Source: Calvatia gigantea (Eukaryota > Basidiomycota > Agaricomycetes > Agaricales > Lycoperdaceae). Taken from it: DNA of 64,000 nucleotides. The DNA is taken from assembly GCA_025093985.1 (NCBI GenBank), contig JACAAK010000010.1, positions 1,265,501-1,329,500 on the forward strand, written 5' to 3'. Of this stretch, positions 46,012 to 57,572 are shown piece after piece; position 1 is the first letter of the stretch; each line of letters begins with the position of its first letter. A program made the translations under genes and the position numbers. Under the pieces are notes generated by a model. That model saw only the letters and a list, made by a program, of their open reading frames with translations. It made no database searches and was not told where the DNA came from.

Positions 46012-46581
46012 TCACGCACGAACACCGCACCTAACACAAACCTCCTCTTTGTCTCGCCTACGTCGAGTAGTAAACCGAAACTCAGCAATGGAAAGCAGCG
46101 TCTCAAAAGAGATGACTTACAAAAAGCATATCAGCCCACAAGGGAAAAGGGACCTAGGAAATGGCACATCAATAATCAAATAACACGGGTAACCCGCATA
46201 GAGAAATGGCGCCGTACAATAAGCATGATAATACCCATTACACCATGTTTCGTCTTGAACTCGTGCTTTCCTTCCTGGCAGAACATCGTTTCTAACGACA
46301 ACGTTAACCTTCTATTTATGACGCCGGAGACAGAAGGTATTACCGTCTGGATTGGCTGCGTCAGGCGGCGGGGTAACACCGCCTCTGTCATCTTTAGGAA
46401 CCTGCGAATCCTCATGCAAAGATCCTTGGAGTTCCTGGAATGGTGTAGGAGGTCTAGCCTGGTAGGTCTGGTCATCGACCTTCTCGTCTTGAGGAAGTTG
46501 GAGGGTACTAGCTTTCCTTGATGGAGGGTTCTGGGTTATGACTTTCTCCGAAGTCCCAGCGGTTTTGACGTTGGTAGACAT
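46012..46581 (-). CDS. Small Pro-rich membrane protein with CxRCG end, member A (frame problem)
   Basis: First of four related genes on this strand. The ATG at 46579-46581 starts MSTNVKTAG; a Pro-rich exon follows. Exon 2 encodes MFCQEGKHEFKTKHGVMGII MLI, the next part FPCGLICFL and the last exon RDKEEVCVRCGVRA. The pattern Cys-x3-His, then Gly-rich hydrophobic helix, FPCGL, then D-x3-VCxRCG is shared with members B-D and is a small membrane-inserted module with two Cys ends. In this copy the exon 2/exon 3 junction is one base out of frame (GTACGG donor, TTTCCTAG acceptor), so either the copy is broken or an unusual splice is used. Confidence 0.5.
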
Positions 46582-47765
46582 TGGTCGTGAGGTCAAGTAT
46601 GTGATAGGGCAGTCAAGGACTCGTTGGATAGTAGGATGACGGAGGGCGGCGAGGACAGAACAGTAATGGGGAAACTAGAGGGTTGAGAGCCAGAGGAACA
46701 AGGCAACAGGGGCGAAGTGAGCTTGCCGTTGGTTGGTTGTATATGAATATGAGGTCCGGGCAAGTCTGAACGTGCAAACCATGCACCAACTTCATATCGT
46801 AGCTCCCTTTTGTTGGGGGTGTCAATTAGGCGCAGGCCGAGAGATACAACCCTCATTTTGGTGAGGTCATAGTAACAAGTGCCCGGCTCTTGTGAGAGGA
46901 AATTAAGCAGGCGGTCCATTGTAAGAAAACAACAGCCTCGGAATCTACTAAGTCCCAGGGTACTTAGCAGGGTCACGACCGTCTTCGATGTTCTTAAGAA
47001 CAATCTGAAAACTGCAAAACTCATGGTTGACTCCTACCTGAAAAGCTCGGCGCCTTTAAGAAGCCAAGAGCATAAAGTTGATTTTCTTAATCCCGTAACA
47101 TCACTCAAGTGAAAATCGCGGCACCACAGGTCGTATTAACACGTGTTCTAGGTGAACGAACACCCGAATCACCGCCTGAAACCACATTGCTTACCAGTCC
47201 TTTCCTGATTCAAACTCCATCGACCCCTTTTTCAACAAAGAATCTCCGAGGCAGATGTTTAAATCACCGACCAAGGATGGTAAGTTACATGGAAAGTTCG
47301 GTCCCAAGGAAACGATTGTCGGTCATTCTGAGCGCAATCTTAACAGCAAATTGCCAAGGTGAAACTTACGACAGCACAAAGAAGCTTTACGAGTACGGGA
47401 ATTGTCTGCCGGTCGTGCTTCCCTTCTCAAAATATGGACGATGTGGTATGTGGACCCTGGGTACATTGCATAATAAGCCACGCCTCCGGTGTCGATAAGC
47501 ATAGGTTAGGTACCAAAGTGATGATTGCCCGTAGTTTGGAGCCCAGACCGCTGGCACAAGACACCTGCGGAGATACCAAGACAGACTTCCGACACATTGC
47601 CTTCTTGCGGCCCATAACCAAGGTGTGGGAGACCTCGAGAAGGATGAAGTTGCATAGGTGGGGATGGGGATGTATTGTGAATGTATAAGGAGTCCGCGCG
47701 GTGGGATTGAGTACATTTAACAAGAGTGCTGGCGACCGCATTTAGATGATAGTAGGTTAACTCAC
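46582..47765. other. Intergenic, no supported gene
   Basis: Frames at 46593-47024 (minus) and 47109-47498 (plus) have no motif and no convincing splicing. I leave the stretch unassigned. Confidence 0.35.
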
Positions 47766-48073
47766 CCGTGTGACCAAAACCCGTCATGAAAAGATAAGAT
47801 GCGACCAGCACGCGAATGGGATTATAGATGCCTGAAACTTTCAAGGCACTGAAGTAGTGGTATATAAGAATTGCGGCTGTAGAAATCCGAAGTGAGATTA
47901 GCGGTCAAAACCACCAATAAAGAATAGGAAATCGTCTGGCGCGGCATCCACCCCTTCCACTCATCCGTCTGATCTCGATCTAAGAACCCCAAGTCTTTAT
48001 CTCCTCTTTTGAGCGTGAACATCCCATACACCAAACAACTGATAGAAAGGAGAATGAAGCCCCAGAAGTCGAA
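47766..48073 (-). pseudogene. CAS1-domain (sugar O-acetyltransferase type) fragment
   Basis: Two exon-like pieces encode the core of a CAS1-type multi-pass acyltransferase: FDFWGFILLSISCLVYGMFT, KDLGFLDRDQTDEWKGWM, then [20 protein letters not shown] and [16 protein letters not shown]. In CAS1 proteins these blocks are contiguous. Here the first piece has no GT donor after WKGWM, and the sequence on either side shows no further CAS1 blocks, so this is an isolated relic. CAS1 family enzymes O-acetylate cell-surface polysaccharides in fungi. Confidence 0.65.
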
Positions 48074-49011
48074 CTGTTTCTGTGTTGTACTGAGGAGATT
48101 ACTAACCAAGAAAGCGCACTCGAAAAGGGCGGTAGGGAGGTAAAGAGCGCGGATGCGTCATCGCTATCCAAGGATTCTGGCGCGACATCCGCATCGGTGC
48201 CCACAGTCGTGCGTTTTGATGAGGTAATAGCCCTGTCCGGAGAAATTTTAGTTTGTGAGTTCTAAGGAAAAAAAAAGAAAAACCATATCCAACTCCCGAT
48301 TTCATACCTACATACGATTCACCCACTTGAAACAATGGTCACCCATGATCACCAAGTCCTACCTTCTCTGGGTCAGAATCACAGCAGCTGAGGCCGTTGC
48401 ACACTGAGGCTGGAGGCACGAGTCCTCGCCCCGAGTATCACCTAGGCATTAACTGCCGTAAAACCTTTTTTTGCTCAAGGCCAGTAGCGATAGCCAGGGA
48501 TTAATCGATGAAGTTTCGAAAATTTGAAAATTTGAAAACGTATAAGTATCCCTATTCCAACCCCCACCCAACGCTGAGTCAGCGTGCATACCATATATGG
48601 AGTCCTGACTACCATATTCCTCCTGGCTTATTGTCAGGGGCGCTGGGCACCAGCTACTTTGTTAATCCTCAGGGTAGTGCCGCTCTAGGTAGACTAAGTT
48701 ATTGCTTCCTGCTAAATTCAAAGCCGAGGTAAGTCACAGCGGAGTCATTACGTGAGCTTAATTGTAGGGGAACGTAACGTCTACAGAAAGCCCCAAAAAT
48801 AAAAATCCCTGAACCAGACAAAGCTACCAAGTATTTGAAAGATGGGGATGTAGGAGTTTTTTTGGGGAAAAAAACAATAGTTATACTCATTACTGAATCG
48901 CGTTAACCCATCGTCCGGAAGTCAACCGCAACCTTGAACTTCAAAATGTTCCAAGGCCCAGAGAGACTGGGCGGCACTAGTCGCATCGCTTATTATTGAC
49001 AGGAGGAATAA
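48074..49011. other. No gene seen
   Basis: Between the CAS1 relic and member B. Short frames only; possibly more decayed CAS1 sequence near 48100-48200, not recognisable. Confidence 0.35.
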
Positions 49012-49696
49012 TTACTCCTGTAGAAAGCCGCATCTCCTACATACGTCCTCCTTATCCAAGCTACATTGACCGGTACCACCGTTAGGCAGGGACGTGCGAA
49101 GCAAGATATAAAATGCTCACCAAAGTCCTATCAGTCCGCACGGAAAGCACGCCTACACCGTACAAAGATTTATCAGCTACCTGGACAACATTTCAATCTA
49201 AAGAGGACTGTTAAAACTCACGATAACAAAAATGATGCCAACGATTCCACCGTTTCTCCGAAAGTCGCGCTTTTCTTGCGTACACAACTCCATACCCGGA
49301 ACTCGGACTACAACCACTTCTGTGAGTAACGCACACATGTATTCTTTGAACCACTCAAGCGGGCCGCGCACCAAAATAACCTCCTCCGGTTTGAGGGCCC
49401 CCACGATATCCCGCAACACCAGAAGTCCCAAACCCTCCGCTTGGGGTAGTACTCGCATAAACCCCTGGATTCGGGTGTGGTGGTTCTTGGGAAGGATATT
49501 GTTGCACATTCAAAGGAGCGTTGGCACCAGTAGTGTTGTGGTTCCTGGTGTTGGTATCGTTGGTATTATTCACCGGTGTATGTATAGGCGGAGCGGCGCT
49601 AATAGAAGGTACAGCCGCGCCATTGTGGTACGAGGAGTGTGGCGCTTCAGTAGCACCGGCTGCTTGAGCAACGTACTTTGACCTAGTAGTGGACAT
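49012..49696 (-). CDS. Small Pro-rich membrane protein with CxRCG end, member B
   Basis: The ATG at 49694-49696 starts MSTTRSKYVAQAAG. Exon 1 is a long Pro/Asn/Gly-rich tail (NNTNDTNTRNHNTTG, GGPQTGGGYFG). Exon 2 gives MELCTQEKRDFRRNGGIVGI IFVI, exon 3 ACFPCGLIGL, and the last exon CLDKEDVCRRCGFLQE, ending at 49012-49014. All four join in frame, giving about 165 residues. A single hydrophobic helix with FPCGL is flanked by Cys-containing ends. The plan resembles small membrane proteins of the BRI3/LITAF kind, with a disordered cytosolic tail and a Cys pair near the C-terminus that could bind zinc or be acylated. That comparison is an inference. Confidence 0.65.
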
Positions 49697-49822
49697 TGTC
49701 GGCTGGGATTTGAGTTGGTGAGCTTTGGAAGGAACCACCCCTAGCTTATGACCCCTGCACATATACGATTCATCCACTCAAACCAGACAACAGGGCACCG
49801 CAACAGCGCCGTGTTATACGGG

Positions 49823-50417
49823 TTACCACGACACCCGTGGAGTTGGGGGCGGAGCATAAGCGTCAGAGCCAAGCAGATACATATCTCCGGCTTGAGGCCA
49901 TAACCCAACGATGATGCTATCTTTGTCTTGTGGGCCCGTCGACACTTTATCTCGAAGTTGGGGGTTGGTGCACGGACAGGAATACACTCTCCCGTGACCC
50001 GAATTCCCGCCGCCACGGTAATAAGATGCGCAACCCTTCTTTTTGCCTGGCGTCCCTGTAAGTGGAGTAAGGATAGGTTTGAGTGGTTCACCTATTGCAC
50101 TGGGGGTTGTCCGGTACCCGTAGTACCTGCTCTGTAGTTTAAAATCCGGGGAATGGGGTGAGCTTTGGTGCGTACCCTGGCAACTCCTCTGCAATCTGGT
50201 AGGACTCGGATGGGGGCGTCCTTCCATCGCGATGACGCCGGCTCTTATTATAGGGACTATAGGCAGTAAACACATTATGTAGTGGTATAGGCCTTATAGA
50301 AATGTTGATCTAAATAATAATAAAAATAGGTTTGAGTGGAACCTAGACTTCAAGCTGCACTTCGGGGCAATAACTTTCTATTTGGGGATCGGGTGCATTT
50401 GTTAAAGTGCGGCCCAT
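49823..50417 (-). CDS. Orphan small protein between array members B and C
   Basis: The ATG at 50415-50417 starts MGRTLTNAPDPQIESYCPEV. A model with four exons joins in frame to NISIRPIPLHNVFTAYSPYN, RTPPSESYQIAEELPG, YYGYRTTPSAIG, TPGKKKGCASYYRGGG and a long last exon ending DAYAPPPTPRVSW at 49823. The first intron donor (GTCTAG) is weak. I do not recognise it; it lacks the FPCGL/CxRCG module of its neighbours. It is Tyr-, Gly- and Pro-rich and probably disordered. It could be a diverged relative or an unrelated gene. Confidence 0.4.
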
Positions 50418-50630
50418 ATGTTACACTGTGCGGGTTGGTACCGCTCAAATCCTACGGATTAGTCCGATAATCATGCACCCCCCACGTGAAGTAATACCAC
50501 TGAAGAATTTCAACGACTCCACTCAAGTTTAAACCCAACAGTCGTGCAAAGTTTCCGCTTCGCGGTGTAGTGAGCACAGTGGATATAGAGGGCGTAAACA
50601 ATGGGTACCTTGGCGGGTCCTGGTTGGATC

Positions 50631-51331
50631 TCAGGAATCAGTATGATTGATGGTGTTGCGGGCATAAACACCCTCGGGGCCCTGGTACGCCAAGTCGTCG
50701 CCTGGCTCATAGCCACACCGCCTGCAGACATCTTCCCGACTCAGGCTTCGTAACTCGCTGTGTTAGAAGGAGAAGTTTGAGCCTTAAAATAAAAGCCCAC
50801 CAAAGCCATAGTAACCCAAAAGGAAAGAATACCTGCAGGCGTAATGTTAACCAACCACCCTGCACGCGAGAAAAAGGATCTGGGAACCCACAACAGAGTA
50901 AATAATTCGCATTTCCTGTAGGATGTCTCTTGGAATCATGCTCTCCTTCCCCGCACAGTTCCATATGTGGGCCTTGGGTTTATGTTGGCATACATCAGCC
51001 ATTCCCATACAGACTTCTCAACAGGTCAAGAACACGTACGGGTGCCTCTGTTCCATGGCCACCTTTGGGAAAAGTACGGTGGCGGAACCACTGGGGGAGG
51101 GTTGTTGATAGTTAGGGTGGAAGCAGTGGCGATTGAACTGGGGCCTCCAGCGGCTGCATTGCGTAGTGGGGAATAGTCGGACGGAGGGGTACTGGATGGT
51201 GAAGGAGGCCCAAGCGCACCGCGATCGTCATCATTCGAGCCTAAGCGTGATACTAAATAAGTGTTGAGCCTCATAGCAGGCGTGTCCATAGGAGTGCCAG
51301 GTTGTGATGTCGAATGAGAATCAGTGGTCAT
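50631..51331 (-). CDS. Small Pro-rich membrane protein with CxRCG end, member C
   Basis: The ATG at 51329-51331 starts MTTDSHSTSQPGTPMDTP; an in-frame ATG lies 23 codons upstream. The Pro/Ser-rich exon ends VVPPPYFSQ. The next coding part has MELCGEGEHDSKRH (Cys/His motif), then VFFPFGLLWL and LSREDVCRRCGYE with a 17-residue extension (ending NTINHTDS). The helix after the Cys/His motif lacks the usual G-I-x-x-I run (HPTGNANYLLCCGF instead), so either an intron is misplaced in my reading or this copy has diverged. The CRRCG end and FPFGL are well kept. Confidence 0.55.
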
Positions 51332-52122
51332 AATAGCACGTTTGGACGAGGCAGCAAGGAACTCTGAAAGTTCAAGTGTGAGGGTTCCGGGAGAAACCAT
51401 CCCCTAATAATCTAATCTCGTCCATTCAGTATTAAATGAGTTCACCTGGTGGGACCATGATTAAAATGGCTGTTCAAGTCAGGGACGCACGTGTCTTCCA
51501 TCGAGCTGAGGATAGGTCGCTATTATAAGCCCGGGTTTGGGCTTATATGAGTGTGCTGGACTTGAAGTTGGAAACCAGGGCAAAAGATGGAAACTCGATG
51601 CTCATGACACCTCAAAAAGGTTCTTGGTGTGCGCATAAATAGAGCTTGAAGGCTTGAACGTTGAACGTTGAACGTTTGAACTCTCCAAAGCAACATCATT
51701 CTTCTCATTGACCTGCGTCACCACCTCGTCCTGGCGTAATGGCTGTGTACTTGGTCCTACCCAACGATGAGACAGCTATCTTTGCCTCATGCCCTCCCAG
51801 TGGTGTCATCCCTGCGAGGGGGAGGGCGTAACCATGATTTGCCGACCGGAAAACCGCAGTGATGGGATCACTGCCCTTCTCTGCATTTCAGCGGAAATTG
51901 ATTAAGACACCGTGAGTAAGTGTCCCGCATAGAGCAAAGGGATTAACACGATACTATACGTCGAATTCCGGCAGCAAATTCTCAGTTATACGAGGTGATA
52001 TGTGGTCACTACATGGGGGACTCTACGGGGAGACCGTCAGGGGCGAACAAGGCCCAAATCATATTCTATCCCAATACAAGGATGGATGAATAAAGGGAGG
52101 GGGAACCGGAGTCATAGAGTGG
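51332..52122. other. No gene seen
   Basis: Promoter side of member C and 3' side of member D. Short frames without motifs. A direct repeat TTGAACGTTGAACG occurs at about 51657. Confidence 0.35.
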
Positions 52123-52630
52123 TCATAGACGTTGGGCACCACATCTCCGACAAATTACATCCCTGTCGATACTACACAAATTCTGCGCATTAGTCGACTC
52201 CCAGAAACTCAGATGGGGAGAGGGACTCACCAAAGTCCTAAAAGCCCACATGGGAAACAAAACTGCACCATAAAATTTCGTTCAACGCACCACGAGTAAC
52301 GAAATGTTTGGAGACATACAATAGCACAAAGAATCCCGCCCAATCCATAATTTGTGTGGAAATCATGCCGTCCTGCTATGCACATTTGCATCCCTAAAGA
52401 AAAAACACATGGATGCATCAACGGCGCAGTCTCCTTTTAAACCAAAAGTGCGTACCATAATCATAATAGACGCCACTAAGAGACGCGCCAGCCCGTCCAT
52501 ACGCAGGCGGTTCCTGTGCAGGCTGTCCTGTGTATGTCTGTGGCTGTGCTCGCGGCGTAGGCGTTGGCTCAGGTTGGGTCTGGGGAACAGGCATTTCGAC
52601 TTTTGTTGGCGTCGTTGCTTGAGTCGACAT
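52123..52630 (-). CDS. Small Pro-rich membrane protein with CxRCG end, member D
   Basis: This is the cleanest member. The ATG at 52628-52630 starts MSTQATTPTKVEMPVPQTQP. The Pro/Gln-rich exon ends GVYYDYG at a GTACGC donor. Exon 2 (after TTTCTTTAG) gives MQMCIAGRHDFHTNYGLGGI LCAI, exon 3 FCFPCGLLGLW, and the last exon DVICRRCGAQRL with the stop at 52123-52125. All junctions hold frame and the protein has about 118 residues. Domain order: disordered N-terminal tail, C-x3-H motif, one hydrophobic hairpin or helix with FPCGL, and a short CRRCG tail. No enzyme motif; a membrane-associated role is inferred. Confidence 0.72.
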
Positions 52631-53374
52631 TTGTGCTTTGGGAGGTCAAGTTAGGCTTGAAGGTCTGGCCAGTATGCCTCGCAGGTCTGTGGGGAGAGCA
52701 ACTGGGAACGGCCCAATCTTTTGTCACCTGATTCACGTTCATGTATAATCTGAGACCTAGGTGTGTAATTCCGTCGGAAACGGGAGTACTTTTGGAGTAG
52801 GGGACAAAGTGATTGTGAATTTCTGAATTTCGGGGTTGTGGGTAAAATGCAACAAGCAAATTTAGGAATTAATGAGCACGGATGTGCTTGGTATGGGTGT
52901 TTAGAATTTCAAAGGTTTCGGTTTGCTACCTCGTCTTCGTGGTGTCCCGAGTCTGTTTGAATCTCTTCAATGGGTGCACACACCTCTCCTGGTATCTTAA
53001 TCAAATCCCTTTAAGACTGCCAATCGACTGTGATCTTTGAATCTCGCTTCTATTGGGCGATTGGTCTGCTCGGCGTCCAATTGTGGCACAGTAGACCGGG
53101 GCGTTCTATCGTCCTTCTCTTGCCCCCTGCCACCGGGGTTGTGGACAGCCAGAACTGAATACTGCTACATTCAATATGCGGCACGTGGTACAGGAGAGTT
53201 CTATGTCTATAACGTGTGGTCCTGGGCTGGGTGTGCAGTGTTATACTATCAGTAGGGGAGATTAGGGTTAATTCGCAGCGCATTATAAAGAGAAAAAACG
53301 GACACCCATGACTATCCCGCTGAGCCTGGACTTGGGCCGTCGGCCTATGACATCTTAAGAACATCCGGAGGCGC
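52631..53374. other. No gene seen
   Basis: Between member D and the 3' end of the protoporphyrinogen oxidase gene. Nothing recognisable. Confidence 0.35.
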
Positions 53375-55109
53375 TCACAACCACCTCAATCCAGCGTTCC
53401 TCCCAGCAAGAACGCAATCCGGTACACTGACACCTCCCACGCCAGCTCCTATAACTTCAAGTTTCCCTCCCCACCCGCCTTCACTGATATCTCTGCCCAA
53501 CACATCCTGCATCTCCCGCATACGTTTATTGTGCCCAATGGAGTATGTTGGAATACAATTATCGTTACGCCAAAGACGGTAACAAATGGGATCTGGGAGT
53601 GGACGAGAGAGGTGCGCTGAGAGATGGCTGAGGATAACGCGGATGTGGTGTGGGATTTCTATTTTACTTTTACCACCGCTGCTGTTATGCGCTTGCGTGG
53701 GGGAGGTGGGAGTTGAGGGAGGGATGTATAACGGGTAAGGACCGCCGAGCATGACGGTTAGTTTTGTGTGCGTACCCTGGGAATACCATTCTTCTGGTGA
53801 CATACTAGGATCGTCTTGTTGTGAGGTCGAGCAAGAATCGAACACGACACCTAGGATACCTGGGTGTTCATCACTGGCTGTGGTGGGATAGCCTTCATGG
53901 GGACGGGGGATGAGGTAGCCGAAACCTGGAGGGTGGATTTCGGAGGGGGGCGAGGGGAAGACGAGGTTGAGGACGTGTACTGAGGAAGATGTGTTTTGTG
54001 TTAGGTGAGGTATGGACGATAAAGAGGTGGTGGTGTTTTGTGAAGATGGATATGGAGAAGGCGAGGTGGTCAGGCGTGGTTGGACTATGGTATGTAAGGC
54101 TGGAAGAGGAAGGGCGGAGACGACATGAGTTGGGTTAACAGCGGATATAGATGTACCGCCATTGTGCGGATTGAGATATGAGAGCTAAATAAAGGAGCTC
54201 AGTTGAGTAGTGATACCGGGTGTTTTGAAGGCGCATACCTCAAATGTATGATCCCTGCGCATCAGGAGATTGAGGACAGAGCTTCCGCAGAAAAGCTGAA
54301 CATTAGACCTGCTTTCGAGATGTCGTTCGAGAGCGCGCGGAATAGTTTTAAGACCATTCTTGAACGAGTAGACAGAAGCACCCTTGAGAGCTTCGCCTAG
54401 TTGGCCTATGTTCGGGAGAGGTTGCACTACGTCAGCCGCAATACTGGATTGTACATTGGTGAGGACTTGATTGCGGTTTTTTGGAGACCAAAAAGGAAGA
54501 GCGGAATGTGCGCTGAGTTGTCGTGAGTCAGCAGCATATATGCCGTGGATGATGGCACTTCCGACAGCAGTCGCCATGTCTTCGCCAAGGATACGTGAAG
54601 CGAACGAGTGGACACTCTCGTCCTCGCCATCTTTGGTATCTTTGCGCAGAGTAAATTGCAGCGGTGCGCGAAGAATGGGCCAGAGGAACTTCCTCATCAA
54701 CGGTGAGGATAGGTCAGGGCCCACAGTATTCAGGCCGGAGACACCTGGAAGCTGGCCTGGAGGGACATAGATGTAACGTTTCTGAGCAGTGGGGGAGGAT
54801 TTGGGAACAGTAATGAGCTCGTCCTCGATACCAAGGTTCCTAATCTATCGTAATATGTCAAATGTATCTTTTGACGAAGAAAAATCTACGAACGAGTTCA
54901 AGGACAGCCGCGCCCTTTGGCCGTAGCGTGCGTGGCCCGCCCTCGAGGAGGACCTTCCGTCCTTGGGCTTCGACAAATTCCGAGCGAGCCCATCCGCCGA
55001 GGTGTTTTTGTTTTTCAAAGAGTAAGATATGGGCTGCAGGGAATCTGCAAGAGAGATTGAATGCTGCAGAGAGGCCAGACAGTCCACCGCCGAGAACTGC
55101 AATCCGCAT
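53375..55109 (-). CDS. HEM14: Protoporphyrinogen oxidase
   Basis: This FAD enzyme oxidises protoporphyrinogen IX to protoporphyrin IX in heme synthesis, at the mitochondrial inner membrane in fungi. Three exons: the first ends LRPKGAAVLEL at about 54891, the second ends RRDHTFE at about 54240, and the third ends NAGLRWL at 53375. The FAD motif GGGLSGLSAAFNL is near the N-terminus, with LGGWARSEF and GGPRTLRP as in the family; then SSPLMRKFLWPILRAPLQFT, HGIYAADSRQLSAHSALPF W, HVVSALPLPAL and the C-terminal GWGGKLEVIGAGVGGVSVPD. Start: MRIAVLGGG at 55107-55109 gives a plain FAD start. An upstream in-frame ATG at 55229 would add 40 residues, which could be a targeting tail, but it would leave only 10 bp to the divergent SWI3 gene. 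The first donor (GTTCGT) is weak. Confidence 0.88.
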
Positions 55110-55239
55110 TGAAAGGGGAGGGTGTTCATGACGGTCCGCGGACCGGGGTGCGCCGGATGTTTGCTGTGTATTTGTATGTATTGTGGGAGGGCGGGGGATC
55201 TGGGATTGGTTGTTTGGATTCTGTGACATTCAGCTGACG
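55110..55239. promoter_or_regulatory. Short divergent promoter of HEM14 and SWI3
   Basis: Only 130 bp lie between the inner start of the protoporphyrinogen oxidase gene and the ATG of the SWI3-like gene, which are transcribed away from each other. Both transcripts must start in or near this segment, so a shared bidirectional promoter is likely. No specific factor site is evident to me. Confidence 0.6.
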
Positions 55240-57572
55240 ATGGACTCGCCAAAACGCGCAGGCTCTGCAAATCCACAAGGAGACCCAAAACGCATAAAAC
55301 TTGCAGTCCCACCACAGAACCAGGGCGCAACTCCTGTTGATCCAGAAAACGCTCCGGGAAAACGCAGCGAGCTCGACCCCATCCAGTCAAACGACATTGC
55401 AAACCTCCCGCCAGACTCTGCTGCCCCCGAAGACGACAATCCAAACTCCTCCTCCGTCAAAGTCCGTCAACTCAAGGACCGCGATGGTGACGAGACTGCT
55501 GACGTCTCGATGGCCGACGGCGCAGACGATGCCGAGGAGTCTGGGGAAGATAACGACGATGAGGACCCAGCACAGCTAGAGGCTACCCGTTTGCGTTTGG
55601 AAGAACAGGCGCGCAAGTATCTCGCGGCACAAACCCATGAAATTATCATACCAAGCTACTCTGCCTGGTTTGACATGTCAAAAATCCACCCTGTTGAACG
55701 CCGTGCTCTACCCGAATTTTTCAACTCGCGCAACAGATCAAAGACACCATCCATATACAAAGACTATCGCGACTTTATGATTAACACATACCGCCTACGA
55801 CCCACGGAGTACCTCACCGTTACTGCCTGTCGGAGAAACTTGGCCGGAGATGTTTGCGCTATCATGCGTGTCCATGCCTTTTTGGAGCAATGGGGATTGA
55901 TCAACTACCAGGTAACGCTCCCTCCCCCTGTATTCCCTTCCACGCGGAAACTCAACACATCGTTCAGATTGACCCAGACCAACGACCAGCGGCACTCTCT
56001 CCTCCCTTCACAGGCCACTTCCGCGTTATCCTCGACACCCCACGCGGTCTTCAATCCCTTCACCCTGGCACGCGCCCTCCTATCCCTAATGCTCCTACCA
56101 GCGGTACCCCCGGAGCTAATGCCACCACCAACGGCAAACCACAACCTTCCGCGACCCCAGCCTCACTCGAACTCCGTTCATCCATCTACCAAACTACATC
56201 CAAATCCTCCCGCTCCCTCACCTCAACTGAAGCCACCACTCTCGCCAATGGAGCCTCTGCCAACGGTACCTCCGCTTCTCCAAGCCAACCACACACTCAC
56301 ACCTGCGATACATGCGGTGCCGATTGTTCTTCGGTGAGATACCACTGTCTCAAGGACAAAAAATTGGAAATTTGCGCACCGTGTTACCTTGATGGGAGGT
56401 TTCCCTCCACACTCTTCTCTGGGGACTTTGTCAAACTTACAGCAACGCCACCCGGAGTTGCTGGTGCTTCCTCCACGAATAATGATTGGTCTGACCAGGA
56501 AATCTTGCTCTTGCTCGAGGGCGTGGAGATGTACGATGATGATTGGTCCAAGATTGAAGAACACGTCGGCACGAGGACTGCCCAGCAATGTATTCGCAAG
56601 TTCCTGGAATTACCTATTGAAGACTCGTACCTCCAGACAGAGGGAAGTATGGGTCCTTTGAAGTTTGGCAGAATTCCGTTCGAGCAGGCGGATAACCCCG
56701 TTATGAGCGTTGTTGCCTTCTTAGCTGGTGTTGTTGGTCCTGGCATAGCTGCAGAAGCTGCCAAAACAGCACTTAAAGAGCTCACAGATGGTGAAGGTGG
56801 CAAAAAAGTCAGCAGTGGGGAGCAACAAAATGAAGGTGGTGGTGAGTCTGCCGAGAAAAAGAGCGGTGATGAAGACCACAAGATGGACGAAGACGCTCCT
56901 GCGGTTACGGGTCAGAAAGACGAATCTAATAACATGACTGTCGATGCGCCTTCTGACCAACCAAAATCACCTCAAATTACAACGACAACGTCTACAACCA
57001 CGGCCGTTACTACCGCAAATACAACAACTACAACCACGACGCACACTCTCCCCCATTCACAAGTCCAGCGCGCAGCTCACCTCGCTCTCTCCGCTTCCGC
57101 CAAAGCGGCCGCCTCCCTTGCCTCAGCTGAGGAAACTCAAATACGTAGCACCCTCGCAACGCTCATCAAACTCACCTTGACCAAACTCGAAATTAAGATG
57201 ACGCAGTTTGAGGAACTTGAAGAGATTCTAGAAGAGGAGAGAAGGAACTTGGAGAGTGCGAGGGTAGCGCTTGTCAACGAGAGGCTTGGGCTAAAGAAGA
57301 TGTTGGATACTGTTAGAGGGGAGGTTGTTAGGCATCAACAGGCTCAGCAACAACAACAGCAGCAGCAAGCAGGTCAAGGATTACAAGGTGGTGTTGGTGC
57401 AGGCGGAGGTCCCGGGTTTTCACAGGGTGTGATTAATGCCGCGATGAATTCCGGTACGGCTCTTGGGACGACAGGGCAAGGAACGGCGGTTAGTGAGGTG
57501 CAGGCTGGTGCTCAGGGTTTTGAGAGCGGTGAAGGACCATTGCAAGATGGACAAACTTTGCAACTGAGTTAA
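55240..57572 (+). CDS. SWI3/RSC8-type chromatin remodelling subunit
   Basis: This is a core subunit of SWI/SNF-type complexes in the nucleus. Two exons (55240-55911, 55968-57572) give 758 residues. After an acidic N-terminus comes a SWIRM domain (about 135-260: [71 protein letters not shown]). A ZZ-type zinc finger follows ([34 protein letters not shown]), then a SANT domain ([40 protein letters not shown]), a Thr-rich linker, and a C-terminal coiled coil ([20 protein letters not shown]). A short Gln run (QQQQQQQQ) follows. All parts match Swi3/Rsc8/Moira proteins in order and spacing. Confidence 0.95.
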
